From Neptuniibacter sp048548695 (GTDB lineage Bacteria; Pseudomonadota; Gammaproteobacteria; Pseudomonadales; Balneatricaceae), in NCBI RefSeq assembly GCF_048548695.1, contig NZ_JBLYIF010000001.1: DNA of 64,000 nt; one strand, 5' to 3'. Below the pieces are notes generated by a model. It saw nothing but the letters and a program-made list of their open reading frames with translations. It was not told the DNA's origin and did no database searches. Numbering within the stretch: position 1 is the stretch's first letter; each line of letters begins with the position of its first letter. Position numbers and translations under genes: made by a program. This document shows, piece after piece, positions 1-7,672 of this stretch.

Positions 1-1
1 A

Positions 2-241
2 ATATATTGTGGCTATTATGTTCTATGGGTTAATAGACAAACAGTATCATATGGCTATAATTCGCCGCCAAATACGATTTCTATTATTACCCTTGGGGAC
101 AGTTCTATGGATAAATACAGCCTGATTTCGGTTGCGCCAAGCCTGGCCATTGTTGTGGCCATGATTATCGGTACTTTTGTTGGAACTCGCATTCTGAAAA
201 AAGTTATCGCCAAAGATGCCGCCGCTGCTGCTAAGCAGTAA
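2..241 (+). CDS. C-terminal end of an integral membrane protein (partial)
   Basis: The reading frame is open from the first bases of the window to a TAA at 239-241, so this is the last ~79 residues of a gene that starts outside. The visible part holds a polar stretch, then one clear hydrophobic helix (about LAIVVAMIIGTFVG) followed by a basic patch (TRILKKV) and an alanine-rich tail. The helix with a Gly-x3-Gly-x-Arg end recalls the last repeat of TauE/SafE-type permeases, but the fragment is too short to decide. An internal ATG at 107 would give a 44-residue single-helix protein; I favour the longer frame because it stays open to the edge. Confidence 0.4.
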   Translation: MYCGYYVLWVNRQTVSYGYNSPPNTISIITLGDSSMDKYSLISVAPSLAIVVAMIIGTFVGTRILKKVIAKDAAAAAKQ

Positions 242-249
242 GCATCCCG

Positions 250-274
250 ACCGGGTTGCCTTTGGTAACCCGGT
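250..274. terminator. Bidirectional hairpin terminator between convergent genes
   Basis: An 11-bp stem (ACCGGGTTGCC with GGTAACCCGGT, one G-T pair) closes on a 3-nt loop. It lies directly after the stop of the upstream plus-strand gene and before the end of the minus-strand DUF1853 gene. A CTTTT run follows on the plus strand at about 282-286. Confidence 0.7.
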
Positions 275-285
275 GCTCCCGCCTT

Positions 286-1116
286 TTACCACGTATCGGG
301 CACAATAAAGCCTCTATCTGTTTCAGCCCACGCACCTTTGTCAATAATACCTCGTGAAACCAATACCGGCCGAGTCTGTTGTGACAGCCAATGGTTAAAT
401 TCCGCCTGTGATATCGGGGCTTGCAACCTGGCGTGCAACCAGTAGGGTTTATCCAGGGGCATGAGCTGTAATTGTGTGTCTTGCCATAGCGTTGATGCCG
501 ATGCCTGCCTTAGCCACCAGCCTTGCAGGTGTGCGGGGTTAATCTCCGGTGCCAGTTGTTCCGGGCAGCCTTCTTGCCAGGGGTGAAACAGGTAGCCCTG
601 CAGTAAAAGCCGCTGGCGCTGTGGTATCAGGTTGAGTTGTTGTAGAAGGTCTTTAGCCGCGCGGTGTTTAGCAAGTGGCAGTTGATGTTCAAGCAAGCGC
701 AGGTATTTTTTATCCAGCCGGTCGGTTTTTCCCGGACCAATATAATCACTAAGTTGATCGCCTTTACCTACTCTTAGATAAAACTTTACCGCGCATTCAA
801 GGTGGAAGATTTGCTGGTTCTGTTGGCCGATGAAGTCAAATTCGCCCAGGGTTATTTTGTCTTTTTTGACTTGTATGTTTCTTTTAAAAACAGTTATTTG
901 AGATGACTTATTAAAAATAAATTCAACTATATTTTCATAGTAAAAACCTAGTCGGCGCGGTGCAGGGATTGCTTCATCAAGTGTTGATTCGGTATAACCG
1001 GCAGGCTCAATTAAGCCTGTCAGCCAATCGGTGGCATCGGTAATTCCACTGCCGCTTGGCAGTTTGATCAGACTGGGGCTGCGTAGAACCCATTCCAAAT
1101 CTGTAGTCACCGTCAT
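286..1116 (-). CDS. DUF1853 family protein
   Basis: The protein matches DUF1853, a family common in gammaproteobacteria with no proven function. Visible family features are an N-terminal WVLRSPSLI, an aromatic segment FYYENIVEFIF, and the pair GEFDFIG ... HLECAVKFYL. The Asp followed by Glu-x-x-x-Lys on successive strands is what a PD-(D/E)xK nuclease-like fold looks like, so a nuclease-type role is possible but inferred. The rest is Trp/Leu/Gln rich. I choose the ATG at 1116 (276 residues) because an AAAGAG lies about seven bases upstream; in-frame ATGs at 1137 and 1188 would lengthen it, the latter overlapping the divergent gene start region. Confidence 0.8.
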   Translation of the reverse strand: MTVTTDLEWVLRSPSLIKLPSGSGITDATDWLTGLIEPAGYTESTLDEAIPAPRRLGFYYENIVEFIFNKSSQITVFKRNIQVKKDKITLGEFDFIGQQNQQIFHLECAVKFYLRVGKGDQLSDYIGPGKTDRLDKKYLRLLEHQLPLAKHRAAKDLLQQLNLIPQRQRLLLQGYLFHPWQEGCPEQLAPEINPAHLQGWWLRQASASTLWQDTQLQLMPLDKPYWLHARLQAPISQAEFNHWLSQQTRPVLVSRGIIDKGAWAETDRGFIVPDTW

Positions 1117-1208
1117 AGAATGTCTCTTTGGGTTCATTCCCGCTGATTGTCTGTCCGGCTGCCTGATTTGGCGCGGCCGGTGTGCCATTAAGGATAGAGA
1201 ATAACACT

Positions 1209-1523
1209 ATGGTAATGATCCAACACAAGGGGAACGATCTGCCCTTAAATGAACAAGAGCGCGAAGTGATGATGTCAGAATCAGACATCAACAATATTCT
1301 GGTTAACGGCGCGCAAATTTCTCTCACCAAACTTCGTCGCGCGCGCAACACCGATGCCCGACTGTGCTACTACGCCGAGATCGGTGTGTATCTGGAAGTG
1401 TCACTGTCCCGTGGTGCCGGCATTACCGAAGAAACGATGAATGCCCTGCAGGAGATTCACCGAGTGGCCACCCATGAATATATGGAAGGGCAAAAATTAA
1501 AACGCAAGGCTGCTCCTGTCTGA
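1209..1523 (+). CDS. Conserved-looking small hypothetical protein
   Basis: I do not recognise this 104-residue protein. It has no membrane segment or signal peptide; the middle (LRRARNTDARLCYYAEIGVYLEV) is basic and then aromatic, and the C-terminus is Lys/Arg rich. It ends at 1523, one base before the uvrC start, so the two are probably translationally coupled and co-transcribed. An AAGGA sits about 14 bases before the ATG at 1209; a second ATG at 1215 is nearer the usual spacing only if the SD is read differently. The gene is divergent from the DUF1853 gene. Confidence 0.6.
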   Translation: MVMIQHKGNDLPLNEQEREVMMSESDINNILVNGAQISLTKLRRARNTDARLCYYAEIGVYLEVSLSRGAGITEETMNALQEIHRVATHEYMEGQKLKRKAAPV

Positions 1524-1524
1524 C

Positions 1525-3372
1525 GTGGCTGACGCAAAACCCCAACCAGCCTTTGATGCCAAAGCGTTTCTCGCACACCTTACCCGGCGTCCGGGTGTAT
1601 ACCAGATGTATGATGCCGTTGGGCAGTTACTGTACATCGGCAAGGCCAAGAATCTGCGCAATCGTGTTGGTAGCTATTTCCGCAGCACGGGTTTGTCAAT
1701 CAAAACCCGTGCTCTGGTCAGTAAAATCCAGGATGTTCAGGTTACTGTCACCCATAGTGAAACTGAAGCGTTATTGCTAGAGCAGAACCTCATCAAGCAA
1801 TACCGTCCGCCATACAATATCTTGCTCAGGGATGATAAGTCCTATCCCTATATTTTTATCTCCGATAAGCAAGCTTATCCCGCCGTAAGATTTAGTCGCG
1901 GCACCAATGACAAAAGCGGACGCTATTTCGGGCCATTCCCAAGCGGCGGGGCGGTTAGAGAAAGCCTTAATCTGCTGCAAAAGGTGTTTCGCATTCGTCA
2001 GTGTGAGGAGAGTTTTTTTAAAAATCGCTCCAGACCCTGCCTGCAATATCAAATTAAGCGCTGCACAGCACCTTGTGTTGGCTTGATCAGCGAGGCGGAT
2101 TACCGTCAGGATATTGAACATGCGGTGATGTTTCTCGAGGGACGCAGCCAGTTCCTTACACAAGCCCTGGCTGAACAGATGGAGCATGCTGCTGAAGCAC
2201 TGGATTTTGAAAAAGCCGCACTGTTACGCGATCAGTTAATCGCCTTACGTCAGGTACAGGAGCAGCAATATGTTTCTGGTCTGCAGGGTGAGGCTGATGT
2301 GATTGGCTGTAATATGCAGCCCGGCGGTACCTGTATTCATATGTTATTTATTCGTGGTGGGCGAGTCATCGGTAGCAAGACGCACTTTCCCAAAGTCTCT
2401 ATCGAAGAACACCCTGCCGATGTGCTCACTGCCTTCTGTGCACAATGGTATCTGAGCGGTAACCGGGATATACCGGCTTACGTGATTACCGCAGTTGAGC
2501 TTGCCGAGACTGAGCGCCACCTGCTGCAGGATGCGTTACAGCAACAGCGTAATAAAAAAGTCACCATTACCCATGCGGTGAGAGGTGATCGTGCCGGTTG
2601 GCAGAAATTAGCGCAAACCAATGCCGAGCAGCAACTCAGCAGTTTTCTCGCCAATAAACAGCAGATATACAACCGCTACCTTGAACTTCAATCCCTATTG
2701 GCGCTGGAAAACACACCGCAGCGGATGGAGTGTTTTGATATCAGCCATAGCTCTGGTGAGGCAACGGTCGCATCCTGCGTAGTGTTCGATCGTAATGGTC
2801 CGGTATCGGCACATTACCGGCGCTTTAATATCGAGGGTATCACACCAGGCGATGACTACGCTGCCATGCATCAGGCTCTTGAGCGGCGTTATGCCCGGCT
2901 TAAGAAGGGCGAAGGGCTCCTGCCGGACATTTTGTTGATCGATGGTGGTAAAGGCCAGGTAACGCAGGCCATGGAAGTGCTGGATGCACTGTCTATTGAC
3001 CAGGTGATGGTCATAGGTATCGCCAAAGGTCCTACCCGTAAAGCGGGGTTTGAAGTCTTGCTGTCGGGTGAAAGTGGTGAAGAAATTGTGTTGGAAACCG
3101 ACTCGCCGGCACTGCACCTGTTACAGCAGATTCGCGATGAGGCACATAGGTTTGCTATTACCGGTCACCGCAAGCGCAGGGATAAAGCGCGGCGTAAATC
3201 GGTGCTGGAAGGTATTCCGGGTGTAGGCCCAAAACGGCGGCGCGAATTGCTGCGTCATTTTGGCGGTATTCAGGAAGTTCAACGCGCGAGTATTGAAGAA
3301 ATTACAAAAGTCTCTACCATAAGCCAAACCATTGCAGAAGCCATTTACGCGGCTTTGCATCCCGATCCGTGA
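1525..3372 (+). CDS. uvrC: Excinuclease ABC subunit C
   Basis: UvrC makes both incisions around UvrAB-marked DNA lesions in nucleotide excision repair. The 615 residues fit the family length. The N-terminal GIY-YIG domain begins PGVYQMYDAVGQLLYIGKAKNL; a Cys cluster (RPCLQYQIKRCTAPC) follows, then the UVR motif around residues 200-235, the RNase H-like 3' half with FDISHSSGEATVAS and DILLIDGGKGQ, and C-terminal tandem helix-hairpin-helix motifs (GIPGVGPKRRRELLRHFGG). It starts with GTG at 1525, one base after the stop of the upstream gene. uvrC followed by pgsA is a classic gammaproteobacterial pair. Confidence 0.97.
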   Translation: MADAKPQPAFDAKAFLAHLTRRPGVYQMYDAVGQLLYIGKAKNLRNRVGSYFRSTGLSIKTRALVSKIQDVQVTVTHSETEALLLEQNLIKQYRPPYNILLRDDKSYPYIFISDKQAYPAVRFSRGTNDKSGRYFGPFPSGGAVRESLNLLQKVFRIRQCEESFFKNRSRPCLQYQIKRCTAPCVGLISEADYRQDIEHAVMFLEGRSQFLTQALAEQMEHAAEALDFEKAALLRDQLIALRQVQEQQYVSGLQGEADVIGCNMQPGGTCIHMLFIRGGRVIGSKTHFPKVSIEEHPADVLTAFCAQWYLSGNRDIPAYVITAVELAETERHLLQDALQQQRNKKVTITHAVRGDRAGWQKLAQTNAEQQLSSFLANKQQIYNRYLELQSLLALENTPQRMECFDISHSSGEATVASCVVFDRNGPVSAHYRRFNIEGITPGDDYAAMHQALERRYARLKKGEGLLPDILLIDGGKGQVTQAMEVLDALSIDQVMVIGIAKGPTRKAGFEVLLSGESGEEIVLETDSPALHLLQQIRDEAHRFAITGHRKRRDKARRKSVLEGIPGVGPKRRRELLRHFGGIQEVQRASIEEITKVSTISQTIAEAIYAALHPDP

Positions 3373-3388
3373 AAGGCCTGCGCTGTAA

Positions 3389-3937
3389 ATGAAAATCCCA
3401 AATATTCTGACGTTGTTACGCATCCTGCTGATTCCGGTTTTCGTACTGCTGTATTACTTGCCCTACAGTTGGGCAGGTTTAGCCGCTGGTGCCGCGTTTG
3501 CGCTGGCAGCAGTGACTGACTGGCTGGATGGTTACCTGGCCCGTAAACTGGATCAGGCATCGCCTTTTGGCGCATTTCTTGATCCTGTCGCTGACAAACT
3601 CATGGTTGTCATCGCGTTGGTGATGTTGGTGGAAACCTTCTCATCGCCTTGGCTGACCATTCCGGCAGTGATCATCGTTGGCCGGGAAATTGTTATCTCC
3701 GCTCTGCGTGAATGGATGGCTGAAGTAGGTCAGCGGGCCAGCGTGGCGGTGTCCAATATTGGTAAGATTAAAACGACGCTGCAGATGGTTGCGATCCTGG
3801 TGCTGCTTGTATTCAGCCCCGGCACGACACTTTCATGGGTGGGTGTTGTAGCACTTTATCTGGCTGCGGTACTGACATTATGGTCGATGATTCAGTATCT
3901 TAGAGCTGCTTGGCCAATACTTTCTGAAGATATTTGA
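3389..3937 (+). CDS. pgsA: CDP-diacylglycerol--glycerol-3-phosphate 3-phosphatidyltransferase
   Basis: PgsA is the inner-membrane enzyme that makes phosphatidylglycerophosphate, the first step to phosphatidylglycerol and cardiolipin. At 182 residues it has the family length. The CDP-alcohol phosphotransferase signature is visible as TDWLDGYLARKLDQASPFGAFLDPVADK, with the D-G-x2-A-R ... G-x3-D-x3-D pattern complete. Several hydrophobic helices fill the rest. The start lies 16 bases after the uvrC stop, consistent with one operon. Confidence 0.96.
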   Translation: MKIPNILTLLRILLIPVFVLLYYLPYSWAGLAAGAAFALAAVTDWLDGYLARKLDQASPFGAFLDPVADKLMVVIALVMLVETFSSPWLTIPAVIIVGREIVISALREWMAEVGQRASVAVSNIGKIKTTLQMVAILVLLVFSPGTTLSWVGVVALYLAAVLTLWSMIQYLRAAWPILSEDI

Positions 3938-3985
3938 CCGCTGTAAGTGGTTAATCTTTAAGCAAAAATAAATACTGTTACAGTG

Positions 3986-4013
3986 TTGACATAGAACCCC
4001 CCGTCTCTATAAT
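3986..4013 (+). promoter_or_regulatory. Promoter of the tRNA operon
   Basis: TTGACA at 3986-3991 and TATAAT at 4008-4013 are both perfect sigma-70 hexamers with a 16-bp spacer, about 20 bp upstream of the first tRNA. Such a strong promoter is expected for tRNA genes. Confidence 0.85.
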
Positions 4014-4033
4014 ACGCACCACTTATCTGCACT

Positions 4034-4108
4034 GCGGGAATAGCTCAGTGGTAGAGCACAACCTTGCCAAGGTTGGGGTCGCGAGTTCGAACCTCGTTTC
4101 CCGCTCCA
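4034..4108 (+). tRNA. tRNA-Gly (anticodon GCC)
   Basis: The acceptor arm GCGGGAA pairs with TTCCCGC, followed by T and an encoded CCA. The anticodon loop is TTGCCAA, and the T arm contains the GTTCGA loop. It is the first of three closely spaced tRNA genes. Confidence 0.97.
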
Positions 4109-4130
4109 TACTCGCAGACAAAGTATGAAA

Positions 4131-4204
4131 GGCGCGATGGCAGAGTGGTTATGCAGCGGACTGCAACTCCGTGTACGCCGGTTCGATTCCGACTCGCGCC
4201 TCCA
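4131..4204 (+). tRNA. tRNA-Cys (anticodon GCA)
   Basis: The acceptor arm GGCGCGA pairs with the 3' TCGCGCC, followed by TCCA. The anticodon loop CTGCAAC gives GCA. It sits 22 bp after tRNA-Gly and 17 bp before tRNA-Leu. Confidence 0.97.
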
Positions 4205-4221
4205 TTTCTTTGGTTCCATTC

Positions 4222-4308
4222 GCCCGAGTGGTGAAATTGGTAGACACAAGGGATTTAAAATCCCTCGGCCAGTAGGCTGTACCGGTTCGAGTCCGGTCTC
4301 GGGCACCA
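4222..4308 (+). tRNA. tRNA-Leu (anticodon TAA), prophage integration target
   Basis: A class II tRNA of 87 nt with a long variable arm. GCCCGAG pairs with CTCGGGC, followed by ACCA with the CCA encoded. The anticodon loop ATTTAAAAT gives TAA. Its last 24 nt are repeated exactly at 44461-44484, marking it as the attachment site of the prophage; the gene remains intact at the left junction. Confidence 0.97.
4285..4308 (+). repeat. attL core, 3' end of tRNA-Leu
   Basis: The 24 bases starting GTTCGAGTCC and ending GGGCACCA are identical to 44461-44484. The bases immediately outside differ on both sides, so the core is exactly 24 bp. Confidence 0.95.
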
Positions 4309-4480
4309 CTCACTCTTTCATTAATTCCCACATAATGTAATCTAGCGCCACATATCCCTGCAAAACAAGGCGTTGCGCCTACCTATCTCAATCTATAATT
4401 CCTTTTTTTATCACGACTTATCACCTATATTTACGCTATGCTTCATCATATCTTCATCAGTCGGTTCATCAGGGGAAGCG

Positions 4481-5452
4481 ATGGCGTACATTACAAAGCG
4501 CGGAGAGAAGTGGTTTGCGCAGGTTCAGGTAGATAATAGACGCAAATCAAAGTCTTTCCCAACGAAAGGGCATGCCAGGCAATGGGCTTTGGAAATGGAA
4601 AACCAACTGTCCAATCCGGATCAAATTGATGAATCCAGAACGCTGGCTGATCTGTTGGATAGATACGCCGAAGAGGTCACACCAACCAAGCGTAGTGCTG
4701 AAAGCGAAATAAAGCGCATAATTGCATTCAAGAAACGTCCAATCGCCTCTGAGCGGCTGTGCGATTTAAAGCGTGAGAATTTTGAGCATTACATTACTGA
4801 GCGCTTAAAGTCTGTGCAGGGCAGCTCTATCAATCGGGAACTTAATACCCTGAGCAACTGTTTCACCTACGCCAGACGCTGGCGGTGGATGACGCACAAC
4901 CCGCTTGAGGATATGAAGCGACCGGCCAATCCTAAGCATCGGGATAGGCGCATTTTGCCTGAAGAGATTGAGCAGGTGCTGATTGCCCTGAATTACAACG
5001 ATGATGAGCCGGTGGAACAAAAGCAACAAGCGGTTGCGGTTATGTTTCTGTTGGCCATAGAAACCGCCATGCGATCTGGCGAAATGTGTAACCTGACCAG
5101 AGAGAATATCCATCTGGATCGTAGATATGTGCATTTGCCAATGACAAAAAATGGCATGGCTAGGGATGTCCCATTGTCGAGCCGGGCGGTTGAGCTGCTT
5201 GAGAAGGTCATTGATCTGGAAGGATTGTTTAATGTCACAGATAGGCAACGTGACGCGATATTTCGCAAGGCTTTAGCGAGAACAGCTATTGAGGGTTTGA
5301 CATTTCACGACACCCGGCATGAGGCTATAACGCGACTATCTAAAAAGCTTGGAGTGTTAGAGCTGGCCAGAATGGTAGGGCATAGAGATATTAAACAGTT
5401 GATGACTTACTACAACAGCACAGCGGAAGAGTTGGCGCGTAGCCTGGACTAG
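4481..5452 (+). CDS. int: Phage tyrosine recombinase (integrase)
   Basis: It catalyses site-specific recombination between attP and the tRNA-Leu attB. The catalytic set is visible: R198 (TAMRSGE), K223, H276 and R279 (FHDTRH), H301 (VGHRD) and Y310 (MTYYNS). The N-terminal ~60 residues (AYITKRGEKWFAQVQVDNR) form the arm-binding-like part and residues 60-150 the core-binding domain. I start it at the ATG at 4481 (323 residues) because AGGGGAAG precedes it and the upstream extension is hydrophobic and atypical. It is the first gene inside attL. Confidence 0.95.
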   Translation: MAYITKRGEKWFAQVQVDNRRKSKSFPTKGHARQWALEMENQLSNPDQIDESRTLADLLDRYAEEVTPTKRSAESEIKRIIAFKKRPIASERLCDLKRENFEHYITERLKSVQGSSINRELNTLSNCFTYARRWRWMTHNPLEDMKRPANPKHRDRRILPEEIEQVLIALNYNDDEPVEQKQQAVAVMFLLAIETAMRSGEMCNLTRENIHLDRRYVHLPMTKNGMARDVPLSSRAVELLEKVIDLEGLFNVTDRQRDAIFRKALARTAIEGLTFHDTRHEAITRLSKKLGVLELARMVGHRDIKQLMTYYNSTAEELARSLD

Positions 5453-5724
5453 CGACGTTTCGCAGCCCAGGCAATTACTTCACTTGCATACCAGCAGTTA
5501 CACACTTTCTTGGATGCGCCTTTTACCTCAGTTGTGGTTGTGCGCAGTGGTTTTGGAAAGCTTGGGTGCTTGCTGGTACGGTCCACAAAGTTGCGCCGTG
5601 ACTGCCTCAGATAGCTTGCACACTGTTCTGAGTCCCACAAGGTGTACTCCCCAGGCTGGCTTAGCGTTAGCTTTTCAGCAATAGCCCCGGCCAGTTTCTC
5701 ATAATCAATCGCTAAGTCTGTCAT
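5449..5724 (-). CDS. Excisionase/AlpA-like DNA-binding protein
   Basis: A 91-residue protein with a winged-helix, MerR-like pattern: LWDSEQCASYLRQSRRNF is the helix-turn-helix and PSFPKPLRTT the wing, followed by WYASEVIAWAAKRR, the usual end of AlpA/Xis-type proteins. It is convergent with the integrase and overlaps its end by 4 bp. In phages such a gene beside int usually encodes the recombination directionality factor, which is my inference here. It is the last gene of the leftward early operon. Confidence 0.75.
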   Translation of the reverse strand: MTDLAIDYEKLAGAIAEKLTLSQPGEYTLWDSEQCASYLRQSRRNFVDRTSKHPSFPKPLRTTTTEVKGASKKVCNCWYASEVIAWAAKRR

Positions 5725-5736
5725 AGTTTTACCTGC

Positions 5737-6063
5737 TTACTGGTTTATCAATGGACGAAACAGTTTGGCTGTATTGCGAACCGCGTCATGCCAGCCGATC
5801 AATCCAGTCTGTTTTTGGTTATCCAGCATCCATCGGTATCTGTTTTTGTAATCGCCGGCCTGAAAAAGAAGGATGCTGTGCTCTACCGGGCATGGCGTTC
5901 TGAAATCCAGCATGATGGCAGCCATCTGCAGGCCCTTCGGAATTGGCGGATAGGCCGGCGGATCTTGAGCCAGCCGCTGTAATTCTCTGGCCTGCACCCC
6001 GAGGCGCGACATACGCTGCCGTTGCTCGTCTGTCATGTAGCGAAATGCATTTGCACTAATCAT
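5737..6063 (-). CDS. Phage hypothetical protein
   Basis: A 108-residue protein I do not recognise. It opens with a basic helix rich in Arg/Gln (MTDEQRQRMSRLGVQARELQRL), has a proline patch (PPAYPPIPKG), and ends in an amphipathic Trp/Asn-rich segment. It lies 12 bp upstream of the Xis-like gene in the same operon. I prefer the ATG at 6063 to the one at 6078 because GGAGG precedes it by about nine bases. Confidence 0.55.
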   Translation of the reverse strand: MISANAFRYMTDEQRQRMSRLGVQARELQRLAQDPPAYPPIPKGLQMAAIMLDFRTPCPVEHSILLFQAGDYKNRYRWMLDNQKQTGLIGWHDAVRNTAKLFRPLINQ

Positions 6064-6107
6064 GTGCAAAACCTCCAAAAACTCTGCGGAGTTCAGTTAT
6101 TACCGTG

Positions 6108-6395
6108 TTATATTTCGTCCCAGTCCTTGCCGCCAGCCATCGCAAAGCGTGTACCGGTTTTTTCAAGCATTGCGTGTTCCCACGCCTCAGTTTTTGTCAT
6201 CAGCCGGAATCCGGGGATAGCCTCTTTCATCTCTTCATCCACAAACTTCTGAATTCGAGCCTTAACTTTTTCTTTGGATGGGTACTCGAAAATACCTAAA
6301 CCAATCGTTACTTTTCCGGCCTGCTCGGTCTCATCATTTACAACAAATACTTCCATGTTGAAGTCAGCAGGGCCGTTAAAAACTAAATCTTTCAT
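6108..6395 (-). CDS. Phage hypothetical protein
   Basis: A 95-residue acidic protein with alternating strands (LVFNGPADFNMEVFVVNDE, KVTIGLGIFEYPSKE) and a charged C-terminal helix. No family comes to mind. The start at 6395 follows AAAGGTGA by five bases. It is preceded by a foldback element (6413-6470) that also occurs before two other genes of this operon. Confidence 0.55.
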   Translation of the reverse strand: MKDLVFNGPADFNMEVFVVNDETEQAGKVTIGLGIFEYPSKEKVKARIQKFVDEEMKEAIPGFRLMTKTEAWEHAMLEKTGTRFAMAGGKDWDEI

Positions 6396-6412
6396 GTAAT
6401 TCACCTTTAAAT

Positions 6413-6470
6413 ATAACAATCAAAACCAGTGGATCGTCACTGCGTTCCTCCCACTGTTTAGGTGGGTTAT
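6413..6470 (-). repeat. attC-like foldback element A
   Basis: In the direction of the genes it runs from ATAACCCAC to GATTGTTAT, with complementary inner arms CAGTGG/CCACTG. Its 5' end overlaps the TAA stop of the PP-loop gene. The ends and the box-spacer-box layout are shared with the elements at 7221-7279 and 7547-7617. Confidence 0.55.
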
Positions 6471-7198
6471 GCGCTTAGTAAGTCGCTCTCAACTAAGCTG
6501 CACAAAAAATCACATTCTGGTGCCAGTGGTTCAGTTGTTGGCTGATCCGCTGGCACTTCATCAATAAAAACTCGTTCCCCTTTGACTCTTGCAAGTCGTG
6601 CGCCGAACTTCCTAGATAGTTCAGCCATTCGATTAAATTCAGAAGGGTATTCCTTGCGCACTAATGCCCAATAATCGGGGGAAGTAGCTTTGCAGCAAGG
6701 GATGCAATTAGCATTCGGAAAGCCTTTCTCATAAACAATAGGTACGGCAATCCCAGCGCTCATCACCATTGCTAAGCATGCAGCTTTGGTTAATCCTCTA
6801 TCGATTAGCGGCGTTTCTATATTCAACTCAGGCCAATTTTCACGCATCGCCTTTGCTCTGCGAACATCGCCGCTATCAGCCGTATAGCCAAAAATATGAA
6901 TGTCGTCAGCTTCTTGAAATGCAAGGCGCGGGTTTACCTTTAGTTCGCTTGTGCAGGGTGCGCCAGCTATCCCGGCAATGTATTTTCTGTCCTCCCAAAC
7001 CGACCAAGTATCTATGTACTTTTCAGACTGTAGAGTGATGATTTCTTGATCAAACCATTGCCGACAATCAAGCATAAATCGATTGTTATCCTTATCTTCT
7101 GCTCCTGTTTCACAGTAAGCGATAACATCCGGGGTGCTTAGCTTTGTTGCCACTGCGCTTGCCGCGCCGCAGCTAAACCAGCTTATTCTTCTACTCAT
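6467..7198 (-). CDS. Phage PAPS reductase-like PP-loop protein
   Basis: A 243-residue member of the adenine nucleotide alpha-hydrolase superfamily. The PP-loop is seen near the N-terminus as SWFSCGAASAVATKL, a variant of SGGxDS. Further family features are APCTSELKVNP, a Cys motif NANCIPCCKA, and DYWALVRKEYPSEF. Related proteins in phages are usually annotated as phosphoadenosine phosphosulfate reductase but lack partners for sulfate reduction; they may act on nucleotides or nucleic acids, which is inference. The start at 7198 follows GGGAGA; an in-frame ATG at 7222 is less well placed. Confidence 0.75.
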   Translation of the reverse strand: MSRRISWFSCGAASAVATKLSTPDVIAYCETGAEDKDNNRFMLDCRQWFDQEIITLQSEKYIDTWSVWEDRKYIAGIAGAPCTSELKVNPRLAFQEADDIHIFGYTADSGDVRRAKAMRENWPELNIETPLIDRGLTKAACLAMVMSAGIAVPIVYEKGFPNANCIPCCKATSPDYWALVRKEYPSEFNRMAELSRKFGARLARVKGERVFIDEVPADQPTTEPLAPECDFLCSLVESDLLSA

Positions 7199-7220
7199 GG
7201 GATCTCCCGTAATTCTGCAC

Positions 7221-7279
7221 ATAACAATCGGCTGTAATCAGATGCTCGCTGCGCCTCGCACAGCTAAGCCGTGGGTTAT
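7221..7279 (-). repeat. attC-like foldback element B
   Basis: In gene direction it begins ATAACCCACGGCTTAG and ends ACAGCCGATTGTTAT. Outer arms ATAAC/GTTAT and inner arms GGCT..CTGT/ACAGCC enclose a 24-nt centre. Ends are nearly identical to element A. Confidence 0.55.
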
Positions 7280-7288
7280 ATTTATCCA

Positions 7289-7522
7289 CTAATCCAATTT
7301 TGCGCAGTTGTTTGAGTAGTCCCATCGGCGCGTCTTCTTCATCGTTAAAACCAAATCAAGCTTACGCATTCTCATAACTTGCTCCTTCTCGCTTAACTCG
7401 CTCCACTCGCCTTGAGTTACACCAAGATCAAGCTTTAGAGGCATTTCATAACTATTGATAATCGCCTTAAGCTCTCTATTTTCCTGTTCTAACTTCTTCG
7501 CTCTTTTAAATATCCCGAACAT
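7289..7522 (-). CDS. Small coiled-coil phage protein
   Basis: A 77-residue protein starting MFGIFKRAKKLEQENRELK, a basic start followed by a short coiled coil, then an acidic and a basic helix (LSEKEQVMRMRKLDLVL). Function unknown. The start at 7522 is preceded by GGGGACAAG. Foldback elements lie on both sides of the gene, so it looks like a self-contained module in the operon. Confidence 0.5.
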   Translation of the reverse strand: MFGIFKRAKKLEQENRELKAIINSYEMPLKLDLGVTQGEWSELSEKEQVMRMRKLDLVLTMKKTRRWDYSNNCAKLD

Positions 7523-7546
7523 GACTGTCTTGTCCCCGTGGAAAAT

Positions 7547-7617
7547 ATAACAACGCAATTAAGCGTCGACGCTCGTTGTACTCGCTCACCGGACCTCTCC
7601 GGTTACTGAAGGGTTAT
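7547..7617 (-). repeat. attC-like foldback element C
   Basis: In gene direction it runs from ATAACCCTTC to GCGTTGTTAT. It contains a second hairpin (CCGGAGAGGTCCGG) and a 12-bp palindrome AGCGTCGACGCT. It is 71 nt, longer than A and B, but has the same terminal ATAACCC and TTGTTAT. Confidence 0.5.
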
Positions 7618-7672
7618 CCCTTCTTCCTATTCACATACCGGCTATATGAACGCCAGCACCAGTAGGTGGGTT

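Noticed and set aside
4007..4340. Open frames on both strands across the three tRNA genes
   Set aside because: They are readings of tRNA sequence; the tRNA structures are complete.
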